Of a stretch of 64,000 nt of DNA, positions 49,668 through 62,025 are shown piece by piece. Position 1 is the first letter of the stretch. Each line of letters begins with the position of its first letter. The DNA is from Warburgia ugandensis (lineage: Eukaryota > Streptophyta > Magnoliopsida > Canellales > Canellaceae), in assembly GCA_035236585.1 (NCBI GenBank), contig CP141135.1, positions 1,522,001 to 1,586,000 on the forward strand. The letters run 5' to 3'. The translations under genes and the position numbers were made by a program. Under the pieces are notes generated by a model. The model was not told the DNA's origin. It saw only the letters and a program-made list of their open reading frames with translations, and ran no database searches.

Positions 49668-51136
49668 CTCGTTGTTTACCTGACGGCCATCTGAATGACC
49701 ACCCGGAACTGCACCGAAATCCAATACATTAGCAATGAAAGACGGATCTTGAGCTACTGCTAGCATTGCAAACAAGAACAACAACCAGATTACAAGAAGA
49801 TGAGAACGCAAACTTATCATCTCTTACACTCCACACAGAAGCAGCAGAAGAAGACTCAATCTTCGTCCTGTTTGGAGGTTTTCAAGTGCCTGGCTCTAAA
49901 GAAATTTAAATAGGTAGAAGAAAGATTTCTTGTAGGATTCTAATACCATTGAAAAGACTCTAATTTCGTCCTGTTTGGAGCTTTTCAAGTGCCTGCACGT
50001 CGCTCAAAAGAAATTTTAAGTATGTGGAAGAACATCTCTAGTAGGATTCTAACACGCATTGAAGTGACTTAGTGCAATAAATTTCGGCTGGAATTGTCAT
50101 AAAATTAAATGCTAAAATTATCTATCTAATCAGGAGACTCGGTTGGTCCTCTCTGCAGTTCAAGATTGGTATGTTTGGGTAGCTTTTAGCACTCCAATAG
50201 ATTGAGAAACGTCTAAGTTGGATAGAAATTAATGTCCATGATTAGCGAGAGATTGACATATTACCTATATCCAATGATTAGAAACATATTTTACGGGCAG
50301 CAAGGATTGCCTATTGGTGTAATTTTGTTGTCGGAGATCCAACGTAGGGCTGCAAGTGAACGATGCTATCGAACAAAGAAGCGGAGCTTAGGACAATATA
50401 GGGACTGAATCTTATGGTGTTTGTGTATCTGAGTAAATGCATGTGTGGATCTAGCTCGGGATAGAGTTCATGCAGGACTTAGGAATTTGGTGTAATTGAA
50501 ACTTCTCAACTTTTCTCCTGTCATGATCCTAGTCACAATATCTGTAGGCTCCGCTTTTGCCTTGATCTGATTAGAAAAGTTTAAGTAGGATTCTTAAGAC
50601 ATAGTTTTGGGACTTTGGCTTACTTCGGAACACATGGGTAACAGAATTTCGATCATCTACGTTTCCACAAAATTGAGTTCTTTACTGTTAAACGAGTGTT
50701 CTAAGCCAGGTTGAGGTTTTCAGCTTGAGGATTTGTTTTTCCATCATAAAGTAAGCGTACCAGGGAGATGCATCTAGAAAAAGGTTCTTGTTCCCCATGA
50801 ATTACAAAGAGATCAAAAATAGAAACCTGCTTTCAATAGCAAATGAGCAGAGAAAACCACTTCAAAAACTTGCCTTTCATGATAGATGCTTTGATTGTGG
50901 CCACATTTGGCCAATTGCTGACTAAGTCTATTCCATTAGTCTAGCAGTCCCTAACAATAACATTGAACTAGTTGGATATTTTGATGTTAACTAAATTTGT
51001 TTAATTTGAAACATTATTTTTACTAAATTTGAATTTTAAATCTAAGATTGTGTTTTTGAAAATATGTATTTACAAGTTGAGTCACTTAATTGAGTTTTTC
51101 TTCTATTAAGGAAATCTGTATAGTAAGAGCTCATGC

Positions 51137-51206
51137 CTCATCATCAAGACCTTATCCTTATTAAGGGTTGGCCACATGAATCTTGTTCCTCCATTCCATT
51201 CTTTTA
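51137..51206 (-). mobile_element. RTE 3'-end fragment
   Basis: CATCATCAAGACCTTATCC, then AAGGGTTGGCCACATGAATC and TTCCTCCATTCCATTC match the last ~70 bp of copies A and C. The rest of the element is missing. Confidence 0.85.
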
Positions 51207-54200
51207 GGTGTTGTGTTCGAGCCTATCTTCAATATTTCTACTCCATTCCCACTTGTTCTTTTCAAAATTTTGAATAATTTTAGAGCACATTTTCTCTTGT
51301 GGTTGAGTCAAATTAGTATGGCTACTATCAGGTGTACGATGTATAATCAAGTTTAATTTGGCAATTTCAAGGATCCAATTTGACACAAGAGCAATGATTT
51401 TTTCCAAAGTAAGGCAAAAGCAAAAGGTGAATATAAATAAGATCATAGAGTAATCTCGGTCTACAAGTAGTTAAGATTTTATTTTATTTTTATTGCATAA
51501 AGTATTGTTATGGACATGGTAATCTCGGTCCAACATATTGTTATGCACATAGTATGATTTAGGCATACCCATCTTTTGAATTTGACAATCTGTGGTATGA
51601 TCTTAGGCTTTTGAGCTGAAAATAATCAATTAACTTCCAACGGGTTTTAACTATTAAATTTTTTCTTTTAGTCTCTCTTTTTAATCACTTTAAACTGGTT
51701 TCCTTCAAAGCTTTCTCTTGTATTAAATAAAGAGAAAAAGAGAGGAGGGCTTGTGAATGTATTTCCAAGTGTTGGTTTATGCTTCAGATCATTCACATGG
51801 CTGATCTTCGGTAACAAACCAACTGAATCTTTGAAGTAGATGGAACTTGGTTTCAATATTCAAAGTGGGCCTTCAAGTTCTGATTCTGCAAGTACGGGAC
51901 GAGGAACTGAAATGAAAATCTCTGTTTTATACTTTATCTTTTTCTCGGTTAAGACAATGCCAAATAATCATCCAGTAAACAAGGTTTTTTATCTTTTTAT
52001 CACATGACATGTTTTCTGACACCAAAACCTACAAACAATTCCAAAATATAAATACAACTATTTTCATGGCGCATCTCTCTAATACCATGGAAGGAAAAAG
52101 AAATGGTCCAGCGATAACCCCGTTCCTTAACTCATGTGGTCATTGGTGCAACAGCCAAACCACCCACATAATGAAGTTCGTCTGCCATTAGGTTCTCTAA
52201 AAGCTGGATATTGTGAACCCTCAGCTTTTACCATTAATGGGATTACGTCCCTTTGTGGGGTTTCAGAAAGAAAAGAAGTGACAAAGCCTCTAACGGGTGT
52301 GGCCTTTCACATCTCGGATGCCTACCTTGCAAAGAAGGGCCGGTGTAAGAGAAGAAGCGAAGAAAGTCCTAGCCGAAGAGGGTTAAATCCCTCCATTTTG
52401 CGATCCAATAGTGGCTCGATTGAATGAGATCTAGTGGCCATACTCAGCTGACAAATTACCATTATTCATTTTCAGTTGGATCATCCACCCTTTTCCATTT
52501 TCTCCGTGTGAGAAAAGAAAGAAAGGTGAGATGTAGGTTAGTTTCTCACAATTAGTGCGCTCTTGGTCATAGTGACACTTCAGATTACATTAACCTGATC
52601 CAAGAGTCATAATCGCAACATATTCCGTCGGAGTTAATAGCTTAAATGAAGCTTTGGAGAGAGATTTAAAACCAAAATTTCATTTTGAAATTTGATAGTA
52701 GTTCCCTTGGGTCACTCAAAATCAATTGAGAGTATTTCCAATCTTAGGTAAGCAGTGGAGTCCAGCTTTGGAGAGATACTTGAAATCATAGTTTCCTTGG
52801 GTCAGTCAAAAATCAATTGAGAATATTTTCCAATCCTAGGTACGCATGCGGTGGAATCCACTGATTTTACTTTGTAAACAGGGGGCCCATATACACATAT
52901 ATAAAATGCAAAATTAGAAGAAAAAAAATAATTCTCAGAACAATTAATTCTTGTGGGTTTCATATTGTTAAATTGGTTAGTTAGATTCTTTATAGTTATT
53001 GATTCTTTTGAATTTAAAAACTTTTCTTGAATTTTATGAAAATCTTAAGTGACGACTTATCCATGATGGACTTATAGAGAGTAACTTTGTACCACATATT
53101 TAATTTTTGTAGAGCCCATGCATAGTTATAATAAGAACCCATAATAACGAAAATGCAATTTTAAAATGGATTATTGGAATCCAATTATTCTAAAAAAGAA
53201 CCCATAATCATGAAAATGCAATTTTTAAATGGATTATTAGAATGCAATTATTGTAAAAGTTTTGGACATATTTGAACTTCTATGATGGTATGTAAATAAT
53301 AAATTAGTCGCATGATCACATGTATTTTGATACTTGAAAATATTATTATATTTATGAGAATACTTATCTTGCATTCTTCTTGTATTTATGCATGCGTATT
53401 GATACTGAGTACAAGAAAAAGAAAGATGCATACTATTAGGTATTTAAGTATACTAAAAATAGTGTGGGTGTTATGAATACCATGGATGCTATACATAGAG
53501 TGACTAAAGTGAAAATAGTGGAGTATTTTGAATACCTCATATGATTCAAGTATCAAATTGATACTATTAGAAGTCATAGAATCCTATGTTATTTTATGTA
53601 AGCAAAGGACTTGCTTATTAGATGGTGATACTAATTGGTGACAATTAATCATTATCTGATGGGTTTTTTACTCTGTGTGTAATAGTTGGCTTCAACTAGA
53701 AAAGAGGCCAAGTGTGTCCTATATATTATACGTATGGGTTTTAGTTCTATCACTACCAAATTAAGATGACAAAGTCCTAGAAGATACATGAGTGTAGTAA
53801 CTTCCAAAGGTATGGGACTAAAATCCTTACATTCACAGAACTATTAGTGATGAGAGCCCAACTACACTCATTTATCTTCCAAGACCTTATCGCCTTTGAT
53901 AATAATGTCTACAGATTATCATGAAATACATCCAAAGGGATGGGACTAAAACTGTTATATTCTATCAGTGATGGGAACTCAACTTATTGTTTGATAACTT
54001 CAAACAATTAAGTTCATTGCAATAAAAATAATTCACTGGTAAGTAGTCGGGATAAGCATTATAAAAGGATAAATAATGCTAGCCATCACTGAAAAAAAGG
54101 AAGTTGGTTTAAGTAACCTTAATGAAGTACCAATCGCAGTAGACATGTTCATATAAAAATAACGGATACACTATAAGGTCTTTGCCTATGCGAGCTTAGG

Positions 54201-55356
54201 GTTGGTGCCACCTCTCATGAGAATAAGGGTTCTCTTAGGATTACTCATTAAACTAGGACAAGCACATGATTATTAATATGGCAGAGCTACAATTTGTGCA
54301 TCTTACTTGGCAATATTGTTATGTGTGTGCCATCTTCGTTTTCATCATATAGGATGTCCTAGTTCAAATTTACGACTACCATGGACTCTGATAAAACTTT
54401 GATACCAGAGCAATGACTGCCGGGCCAAATTTGGAAGTAATAAAAATAATTAGAAGAACAAGAACATATCAAAGATTTATCTCATTTTGGGATATCTGTA
54501 GAATCAAATGGACATGGAATGAGGAAAAGGTCATGGTAGTTAAAATAAGCTTTAGCTTGTAACCAAGTTTCTGATGTCTGCTTCACATGACCCACTTAAA
54601 ATGGCGTATCATGTTCGGGGAGATTAATGTGGTGGTTGTAATTATACAAGTCAAGAATGCAACAAGGAATGCATTCTGTTGTTCATTCTGATGGTGTGTC
54701 ATATCATCTCCTCAGCTACTTTTAAGTGTATCTAATAGAACTTGAGCTTCTAATGCATTATGCAATATGCTGATGTTTTATTATAACCTCAGTTTATGGT
54801 TCTGTTGTCTTAATTTCCTTAATCACTCTGATCAGATCGGAGGGAACATTAAATTCTAGATCAGTTCTCCAAGTTACAAAAAATTCTGGACGGATTAGTC
54901 TATAACATGCTGCTATTCTGAACAGGCCACCATAGGAATGACGCAAAACTGGCAAAGCTGAAGTGCACCTAATGAATAGCAGTTCAAGTTCTGGTACGCC
55001 CAATGAATTAGAAGAAAATGTTATGAATATCAGTTCTAGATCTGAAGCTTCTCCAGGACGACTAAATTAACCTTCTCTACATCTAAGGGACACAGTGTGT
55101 TCAGGGATCTGAAAGCATCCAACAATGAAGCACTAGGAAACTCCAAACAAAAGCCATGAAGAAAAGTTATTGGAGCTTTGATCGAGTAGCAAAAGCTGCA
55201 ATTTTCTTTTTCCCCTGTTATCTTTTCTAATCCTTGACTTATATCAACAAAACAGAGCGGTATGATCTGTGATTATTTCCTACGATCTTTGCATTGACAA
55301 TTGAAACTTCCATCATTTTAATAAGATTGATTTATTAATTTTGCTTTTGGTTGCAG
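51207..55356. other. Inserted block between the two pieces of the right arm
   Basis: AT-rich DNA. ORFs at 52134-52427 (97 aa) and 54794-55003 (minus, 69 aa, RPEFFVTWRTDLEFNVPSDL) have protein-like stretches but no family I recognise. No repeat is named. The expected first exon of the Dim1/YLS8 gene was searched for by eye here and not found. Confidence 0.4.
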
Positions 55357-55668
55357 ATGGATGAAGTGTTGGCTTCAGTTGCTGAGACGATAAAGAACTT
55401 CGATGTAATTTACCTGGTGGGCATCACCGAGGTACCAGACTTCAACACCGAGGTGCCAAACTTCGATGACCCCTCAACTGTCATGTTCTTCTTCCGCAAC
55501 AAACACATAATGATCGATCTGGGCACTGGAAACGACAACAAGATCAACTGGGCTCTGAAGGACAAGCAAGAATTCATTGACATCGTTGAAACTGTTTACA
55601 GGGGAGCAAGGAAGGGCCGAGGTCTGGTTATTGCACCGAAAGATTATTCGACCAAGTACCGCTACTGA
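55357..55668 (+). pseudogene. Lone 3' exon of a Dim1/YLS8 (U5 snRNP 15 kDa thioredoxin-like) gene
   Basis: After a TTGCAG acceptor the exon encodes MDEVLASVAETIKNF, then FFRNKHIMIDLGTG, NKINWALKDKQEF and RKGRGLVIAPKDYSTKYRY to TGA at 55666-55668. This is the second half of the Dim1/DIB1/YLS8 thioredoxin fold, a near-invariant spliceosomal protein of the U4/U6.U5 tri-snRNP. The upstream exon (normally about 40 residues, beginning MSYLLPHL) is not present within at least 4.3 kb. Two departures sit in an otherwise conserved stretch: LVGITEV (family LVDITEV), and a repeated TEVPDFN-TEVPNFD block where the family has an MYELYD-type segment. An orphan exon is most likely. A gene with a very distant first exon cannot be excluded. 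Confidence 0.8.
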
Positions 55669-55930
55669 GTCATGGGGACAACCAGAATCTGGTGCCTGCT
55701 TTGGTTTAACTGTTCAAATTTATGTCTGTAATTCTGACATTTATATTGGATTGGCCATAACCAATGTGCCCTCTCATTAAGGTTATTCTTGTAAGCCGGT
55801 ATATTTCACTGTCAAGTTCGTTTAGACTTGTTGTGTTAGTCTCATTCTCTTAGTAGAACTTGTCAAGTGCCATATCAGAACCAGGACCACTGTACCAGGG
55901 TTAAATCTATTGGAGTTTTCATGTTTGAGG
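55669..55930 (+). other. Downstream flank of the Dim1/YLS8 exon
   Basis: It looks like an authentic 3' UTR (T-rich, with CTCATTAAGGTTATTC). The right arm begins at 55931. Confidence 0.4.
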
Positions 55931-56871
55931 GCCAACTCAATCACTTATCTACTGTATTTTGGACCTATAGTAAGCATTTGGTTAGTTGATTAAGTGTTAC
56001 TGGGTGTCTTTATTCTGGCAGTACATTCAAACCCTAGCTAGAATGCAACTGTAGACCCCCATCCGCAGTATGTCCAGTAAATGGATAGCTAGGATTGAAC
56101 CAGTAGCTAGACTTGCAGCCGACCGATGTTTTGAGATCAATGGAAAGATAATTTCGTCTCCTAAACTAGATTCATACCAAAGATAATTTTAACTCCTTAA
56201 ACTAGGTACTGAAAAACTTTGCCTTAAGATAATAAGAACGGGAAATCAACCATGGCATAACTTTTATAGACTTCCTGAATCAAATCATGATCCTGCCGGG
56301 TAATCCTAACTGCTGCCGTTGATCTGAATCCTGCCCAAAGTTGATATAACCTAGGATTTAGGCTACTTGTTTGATCCACCGGACAAGGTTGGTTCCATGA
56401 AAAGCACCAATTCCATCTAACGAAAACCCATACCCAGTGAAGGTGGGCCCAATAGTCTTGATCTTAACGTTCAACGCAAATCTATGCAATACATTTTCAC
56501 TACGGCTGACCAAATTTAGGGCCATTAAGTAGAAGGCATAAACCCAGTAGAATACTGCAAAGAAAACTTATATCTAGTGCCGGTGGGCCCCACTGTACTA
56601 GATCTCATCCGTTCAATGCTAATCTGTGCGACTCCAGCTGGATTAGGTTCTCAGGTAGAATAAGTGGTGCCCACAAGTGATGATGGTGGGTCCAACTTTT
56701 GAACTTGAGTAGAAATCTCAAAGTCTCCAGCAGTGCACGGCTTTGGCCTGGGAGTCTTGGCCTTGGTCCTGGGTTAATATAATCCCCAAACACTTTCTCT
56801 TTTTCTTTAACCCCGCTCATTTCTTCCCCCAATCATTCCCACTGCCAAGAGAGACTCGCGAATCCCACAGA
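55931..56871 (-). promoter_or_regulatory. Orphan copy of the ligase-alpha promoter/5' UTR
   Basis: Inverted copy of 39501-40508. It keeps AGTGTTTGGGGATTATATTA and the 5' UTR up to CTGTGGGATTCGCGAG, then switches to unrelated DNA (ATAACACAAC) exactly where the ligase coding exon would follow. No ligase exon lies beyond. Confidence 0.88.
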
Positions 56872-56914
56872 TAACACAACATTTGACGATTCTAGCATCG
56901 TAAAAATTTGTTTT

Positions 56915-57115
56915 TGGGAGTTGAATTGAGACCATTGTGTATGCATAGTCTCTAACCATCCACTTCTTGCAACAACAATTGTGCTTGTTCAGATGCTAGA
57001 ATCATCCAATTTCATCGTTGTTTGAATGACTAGTAATCCAGGGATGGGGCAATAAGATGAATGGCTCCTATCATCCAGATGTGGGCCCTCTTTTTGCCAA
57101 ATGTAAGGCTCCTTT
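56915..57115 (+). repeat. Dispersed non-coding repeat, copy 2
   Basis: ATGCTAGAATCATCCAATTT, then AGATGAATGG and CATCCAGATGTGGGCCC follow the order of 6200-6310. Confidence 0.5.
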
Positions 57116-57985
57116 TAGGGCGTTCCACCTAGCATTCCTCTAATAGTTTTATGACTTTCTGTAAAATCTAGTAGGATTTTTATTTCATCAATAAATCTAA
57201 TATAATTATATGGGAGGATTTCAAAAAAAAATTAACTGGCAATAGGAAACACTTGATCTTGTGGTTTATATAAAAGGATGCCAGCTGATGAGTAGAAAAT
57301 AAAATTACAAGACGCAAGTGTTAACCGTATCAACTTGTGTAAGATTGTGGGAAGTTATTGCCTAAGATGAACTATGATTCTGAAGAATAGAAGCTAAAGC
57401 AAATTAGGAGAACTTTACCACCCTGATCAATGCGCCATTAATCTTGTAATTGAAGCATCCACTAGAACCTGCGTCACCTAGAGTGGCGTATCTACACCTG
57501 TTCTTTCCTGAAAGTATGCATGAATCAGCTATAACTTCTTCATTCTTTCCCCGTTACACCATTCCATTTCAGCTCTAAGAAATTAAACTTCAATATTAGC
57601 TCTTGTTTTCTCTGTTTAACACCGATTACTGTAGGTATATTTGACTCAATGTCAGTAAGCCCTCATATCTGAAGCTGCAATGCAAAATGAGAAATGAGTT
57701 AGAACTCCATTGTGACAACGTTGCTGGAGAAGACCAATTTTACCAGTATATTTGAGTCTCCAATCATGGATATATCATCTCATGTGCCTCTTTGTAACAG
57801 TCGAGAATGAGCTGATGAGCAGTAAATTAAAGGATCGAAGCACTCGATAGACAAACCACTTAGCAGAAGAAGAAATGTTAAATGTTAAATGTTAAATCTT
57901 GGCTAATCATATGGACCAAAGACATGCTTCTTCATGCTTTATAGTATGTATGACATTTTTTGTCTGGAAAGGTTATAGTATATAC
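57116..57985. other. Non-coding stretch
   Basis: AT-rich. A triplicated TTAAATGT (57883-57898) is the only pattern seen. No gene. Confidence 0.35.
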
Positions 57986-58109
57986 GACAGTTCTTTTGCC
58001 CATTTCCAGTTTGTGAAATCCCTTGCAAAAAGTCTAACATTTGCCAGAGATCCGAGGCACTTGCAGTTTGAAGCTGATATGAATCGCCTGTTTCTTTACA
58101 CCAGGTCAG

Positions 58110-59099
58110 TGTTGCATATTTTGTTTACCTCTTCTTTATTGGGGCAAATTTTCCATTCGAATCTTTGCAGGTAATTTCAGGAGTTTGAATGTAGACTATT
58201 GCCTCTCTCTTAAAGACAGTGGAAGATGCAAATGAGGAAATCAGAGAATATCTCAAATGTTATTTGTGCAAGTGTTACTAGGCATGTTTTTTGAATGAAA
58301 TGGGATTACAAATTAAATTTTCAAAAGTATTTTGTTTCTTGTTCCACACTCTTTGGTGGAGCAAGACATGCCTTTATATCATCACCATGTGATTCACGAT
58401 TTTTGATACTGCACAACATAGACCCTCTCCGGAATTAAAATGAGAAGATTTATCCATCTTGTACCGTCTCAGCACCTGTCATTGAGATATAAATGTGCAT
58501 ATGTCTTTTAGCAGTACATTAAAACAGCAAGAATCCTTCCAGAACCTAAGCATACTATGTCTACGTGCACTGACTCAAAATCTGTTCCCTGCTTAAACAG
58601 TGTTCTTCTTTGGTTGTCATACCAGTCTCTTTATGTACCCCACGAAACATCTCTTTCCTCCCACGACACTCCATTGTAACCCAATTTCTAAGAAATTATG
58701 ATCTTTGAAAGGCTTTCTTTTTCCATGAAACTTCCACAGTCATTTACTTGAACTCATGGTTCATTTGCTGGGTTCCCCAACCAAAGGTTGCGGATTGAAG
58801 TCCACATACTGGCCGTCGACAATGCCAAGATTCTAAAACACCTTTCTTCTGTACCTGTTGTTTGACAAAGTGACATTTCCAACTGTTTCCCTATCATTTC
58901 ATGAAAATCTTTATGGAGGGATTGCAACCACTCTACCGCATCATGGGGATAAAAATGTGGAACATGCTGGAATATTTCCAATAAGTTCTTTCTGTCCGAG
59001 ATGCATGCTACTTCTGAAAAACTGCACGTTTCTCTTTTTCTTACTGATTGTTATTCTGGAAGAAATGGGAAAACATTTGCCATATGCAAAAAAGGGTCA
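58110..59099. other. Non-coding stretch inside the SET pseudogene
   Basis: No exon of the SET-domain family recognised. ORFs on both strands at 58754-59124 overlap each other and have no resemblance. Confidence 0.35.
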
Positions 59100-59240
59100 G
59101 CCCCCCAGTGCACAAAGCTTTTGACGATGCGGGGTCTGGGGAAGGGGCAGACCACAAGGGTCTATAGTAAGTGGCTTTACCTTGCTTTTTTGCAAGAGGC
59201 TGTTTCCATGCCTTGTACCCGTGACCTCAAGAAGTTACTA
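59100..59240 (-). mobile_element. Au-like SINE
   Basis: CCCCAGTGCACAAAGC, GATGCGGGGTCTGGGGAAG, GGCAGACCACAAGGGTCTAT, TTTTTTGCAAGAGGCTGTTT and TACCCGTGACCTC are the reverse complement of a well-kept Au SINE body and B box. Confidence 0.85.
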
Positions 59241-60560
59241 ATTCCATGTATATTACACATCCCATCTTCAAATTATCCAGATTGAACACCCGTTTCCATG
59301 TATGTTGGTGTCATGCTGAAATACCAGAGGTATGGATTGTAAGAAACTCGTCATTATTCTTTGGTCCTTTTTCCTTTGTTCAGTATGTTATGAAATAGTA
59401 TACTCGCAAGCACTTGTCTAGTTCATGTGGCTTTGTTTCCTGGGCGCTTTCTTTCTTGGGATAACACTGCCAAAATGCCCGACCTGGTGAATAGTTGTGA
59501 GCAGTACCAAAGCTGTAGAATCATAAACTAGTAAAAAATGTGCATGTTGTTCCATAATTTAATCAATAGCAGCATGAAAAAACCATTGAATTAACTATTT
59601 GGATCTTTAGCACCACATATGATTATTCATTTTTGCTTGATATTCCTAATGGTTGCTTGCTCCAATTAAGGTGGAAAACTCAAAATCAACTATGACACCC
59701 AGATAAGAAATTCCAAATGTCTACCTTCACATCTTACTTATATGCATACCTGCAGTGAAATACGTGTTTGTGTGCACCTTTGTGCGTCAATATAAACATA
59801 GGTTTTGAAGAATGTGTTTAAGTTTGTGCATATGGTATGTAAATATGTATGTGTCTAGGTAGTTAAGTGCTTTCATGTATGGGCAAGCGTGCTTGTTGCA
59901 TGTCATAATTGAATGTAACACACATTGCTGAGAAAAACACACGGGCATGTTGGTAAGCCAGTGTGGCCGTCATCTATACTAGTCAAGTTCCACTGTGCTG
60001 ACAGAGTTGCAGCCTTCATATCAGTAGTGTACGGATACGTGCTATATCCTTGCTAAAACATGTATTTATGTTATGAGTCCCAGTAGGCATACAGGAGGGA
60101 GAAGTCCATGCTGCCCTTCCTTTTTCACGTATGATGAACTTTATTTTTAAATCTAGCTGTTCATCTTGTTCTTCATACAGAACTAGGCAACCCAATATAA
60201 ATCAATGCATCAGGATGATTTTAGCTACTTGTTTTAGGTCTTTGAAAAAAATAAAAAAAATGGATGTTCACTATATTTTATCTTGAAACACAGGCTAAAA
60301 GCATCCAATGAATATGAAATTGGGTCTCTAGCCTATCAAAGCCATTCGATATATGATGAATGGCTTATATCTATAAAAAAAAGTTTCCTTGAAGAAGGGG
60401 TGTAGACGTTTTCTCTTTATCAAAAGCGTGTACTCCTACCGGGACTCTTATGATATTAAAAGAGAATATCTACCATATTTTGTGCAAAATCTTTGGCTGA
60501 CACTAGAAAGATACCAGAATATCAAGGCTATGTGCTCTTAGAATCTGATTTCTGGTGTTT
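59241..60560. other. Non-coding stretch
   Basis: No ORF or RNA gene recognised. TGTGTG-rich patches occur at 59760-59850. Confidence 0.35.
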
Positions 60561-61679
60561 TGCGCACAGCCGTGCCCATTGACACTCGTCGAGTTATCAG
60601 AGTTTCAATGACTGTATCGGCTATACCTTTGACGTCAAAAAATCTCAAATTCCTCATAAGGAAGCCGGCCAAGGTTTGTACTTAAATGGCAACTCTGACG
60701 TTGGAGCAGGGATAGCCTTCTACCCTGGTGTACTATACACGTCAGCTTATAACCGGAATATTCCTGGATACCCAGGGTATTTGCAAGCTACCCATATTTG
60801 ATTTCAAGATATGACGGAATTGTCATCAATGCTCAGCCATGGGGCACTGGAGATGAACCCGTGAAAGTATGGGATGGTTTTTGTCTACCAGAATTCCAGT
60901 CTAATCCATCAAAAGCCATGAGTATAAATTCGGAACGCTTTTGGAAATTACTCAGGAAACCTTTGGACTGCCATAGAGCGAATGGTGTGGAGGTGTTGGA
61001 GCGGCGAAACCCACTTGCCTTTGCCCACTTCGCAGTCCGAATGTCGTGATTTTCCCATATGATGTTCCCTTGACCGAGAAGCATATGAGAGTTTACATTC
61101 CCAACATAATGTTTCGAACAGCAGATAATGTTAAGATGAAGAGGCTTGGCAGCTTTTGGTGCAAATTGGGAAGCGCAGTTCATGGTGGTGCAGATGTTTT
61201 AGTACTGAAGACGTTTGTTTTGGTCGCAACAAGGTTACTCTGTGATGATGAAGCGTAGCTGAACTACAGTTTGACCAACACAAAACGACGATCAGAATGG
61301 TACACGCCAGTTGATGAAGAGGAAGACCGGCGTAGGTGGAGCTAGGCGTATGTATGTGAAAATTTACAATGAAACTCGACCATCTTAATTTTGCAGCGAG
61401 CTGAATGTGCTTATGTGGTAGGAAAGAGGATGAATATGTAGGCCGGTTCAAGCAGGAAGTCATAGGTGGCAACTGTCATATTTTAGCTGATGTGGATGCA
61501 GGGATGCAACCCCAAACTGATTAAAATGGGTGAGTCCCTTTGCTCTGCCAACTACAGATCCTCCTCCTCTCAAGGAGACCGTCTATTGCGAAATAAGCTA
61601 ACATTTACTGATGCTTTTATTTAATTTCATTGGCATGCAAAGACGCTCGTAAGTTTCTTAACGGATTCGTAGGAACCAA

Positions 61680-62025
61680 GATCAAGCTTGACACATGTTA
61701 TATACATCTTTTATGCCTTCTTTGGTTGCTAATACATTTTACCTCTCATGTAAGCTCTGAAAATTCACTCGCCAAGGACCAGTGGCCCATTACATTGATT
61801 GAGAGTAACACTTTATGGTGAAAACCTTGTCACTCCCATGTTACTGCTGCGGATCAAGCTTGACAAAGGTTACATACACCTTTTGTGTCTTCCTTGGTTG
61901 CTCATACTTTTTACCTCTCATGCAATCTCTGAAAATTCACTCACCAAGGACTAGTGGCCCATTACATTGATTGGAAGTAACAATTTATGGCGAAAACTTT
62001 GTCACTACCATGTTACTGCTGGGAT
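61680..62025 (+). repeat. Tandem duplication, ~172-bp unit
   Basis: The unit starts GATCAAGCTTGACA at 61680 and again at 61852. Both contain TGAAAATTCACTC, CCAAGGAC, AGTGGCCCATTACATTGATT and CCATGTTACTGCTG. About 10 % divergence by eye. Non-coding. Confidence 0.88.

Larger units (their letters stand above)
57986..61344 (+). pseudogene. SETD9-like SET-domain protein, broken gene
   Basis: An N-terminal exon piece at 57990-58105 reads [30 protein letters not shown] and ends CACCAG/GTCAGT. The C-terminal part is at 60600-61344: KKSQIPHKEAGQGLYLNG (60635), VGAGIAFYPGVLYTSAYNRN, then after a -1 shift near 60778 YLISRYDGIVINAQPWGTGD and ERFWKLLRKPLDC. A small deletion follows near 61031 (AHFA joined to NVVIFPYDVPLTEKHMRVYI). 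MKRLGSFWCKLG, VLKTFVLVATRLLCDDEA, an in-frame TAG at 61256, LNYSLTNTKRR and YTPVDEEEDRRRWS to TAG come last. The family (plant relatives of animal SETD9, function unproven) has SET-like NHP..NV and LLNY motifs; both are damaged here. Middle exons were not found, and 58.1-60.5 kb is non-coding with a SINE. Confidence 0.8.

Noticed and set aside
58754..59124. Overlapping ORFs on both strands
   Set aside because: No motif, mutually overlapping, and partly inside an Au-like SINE.
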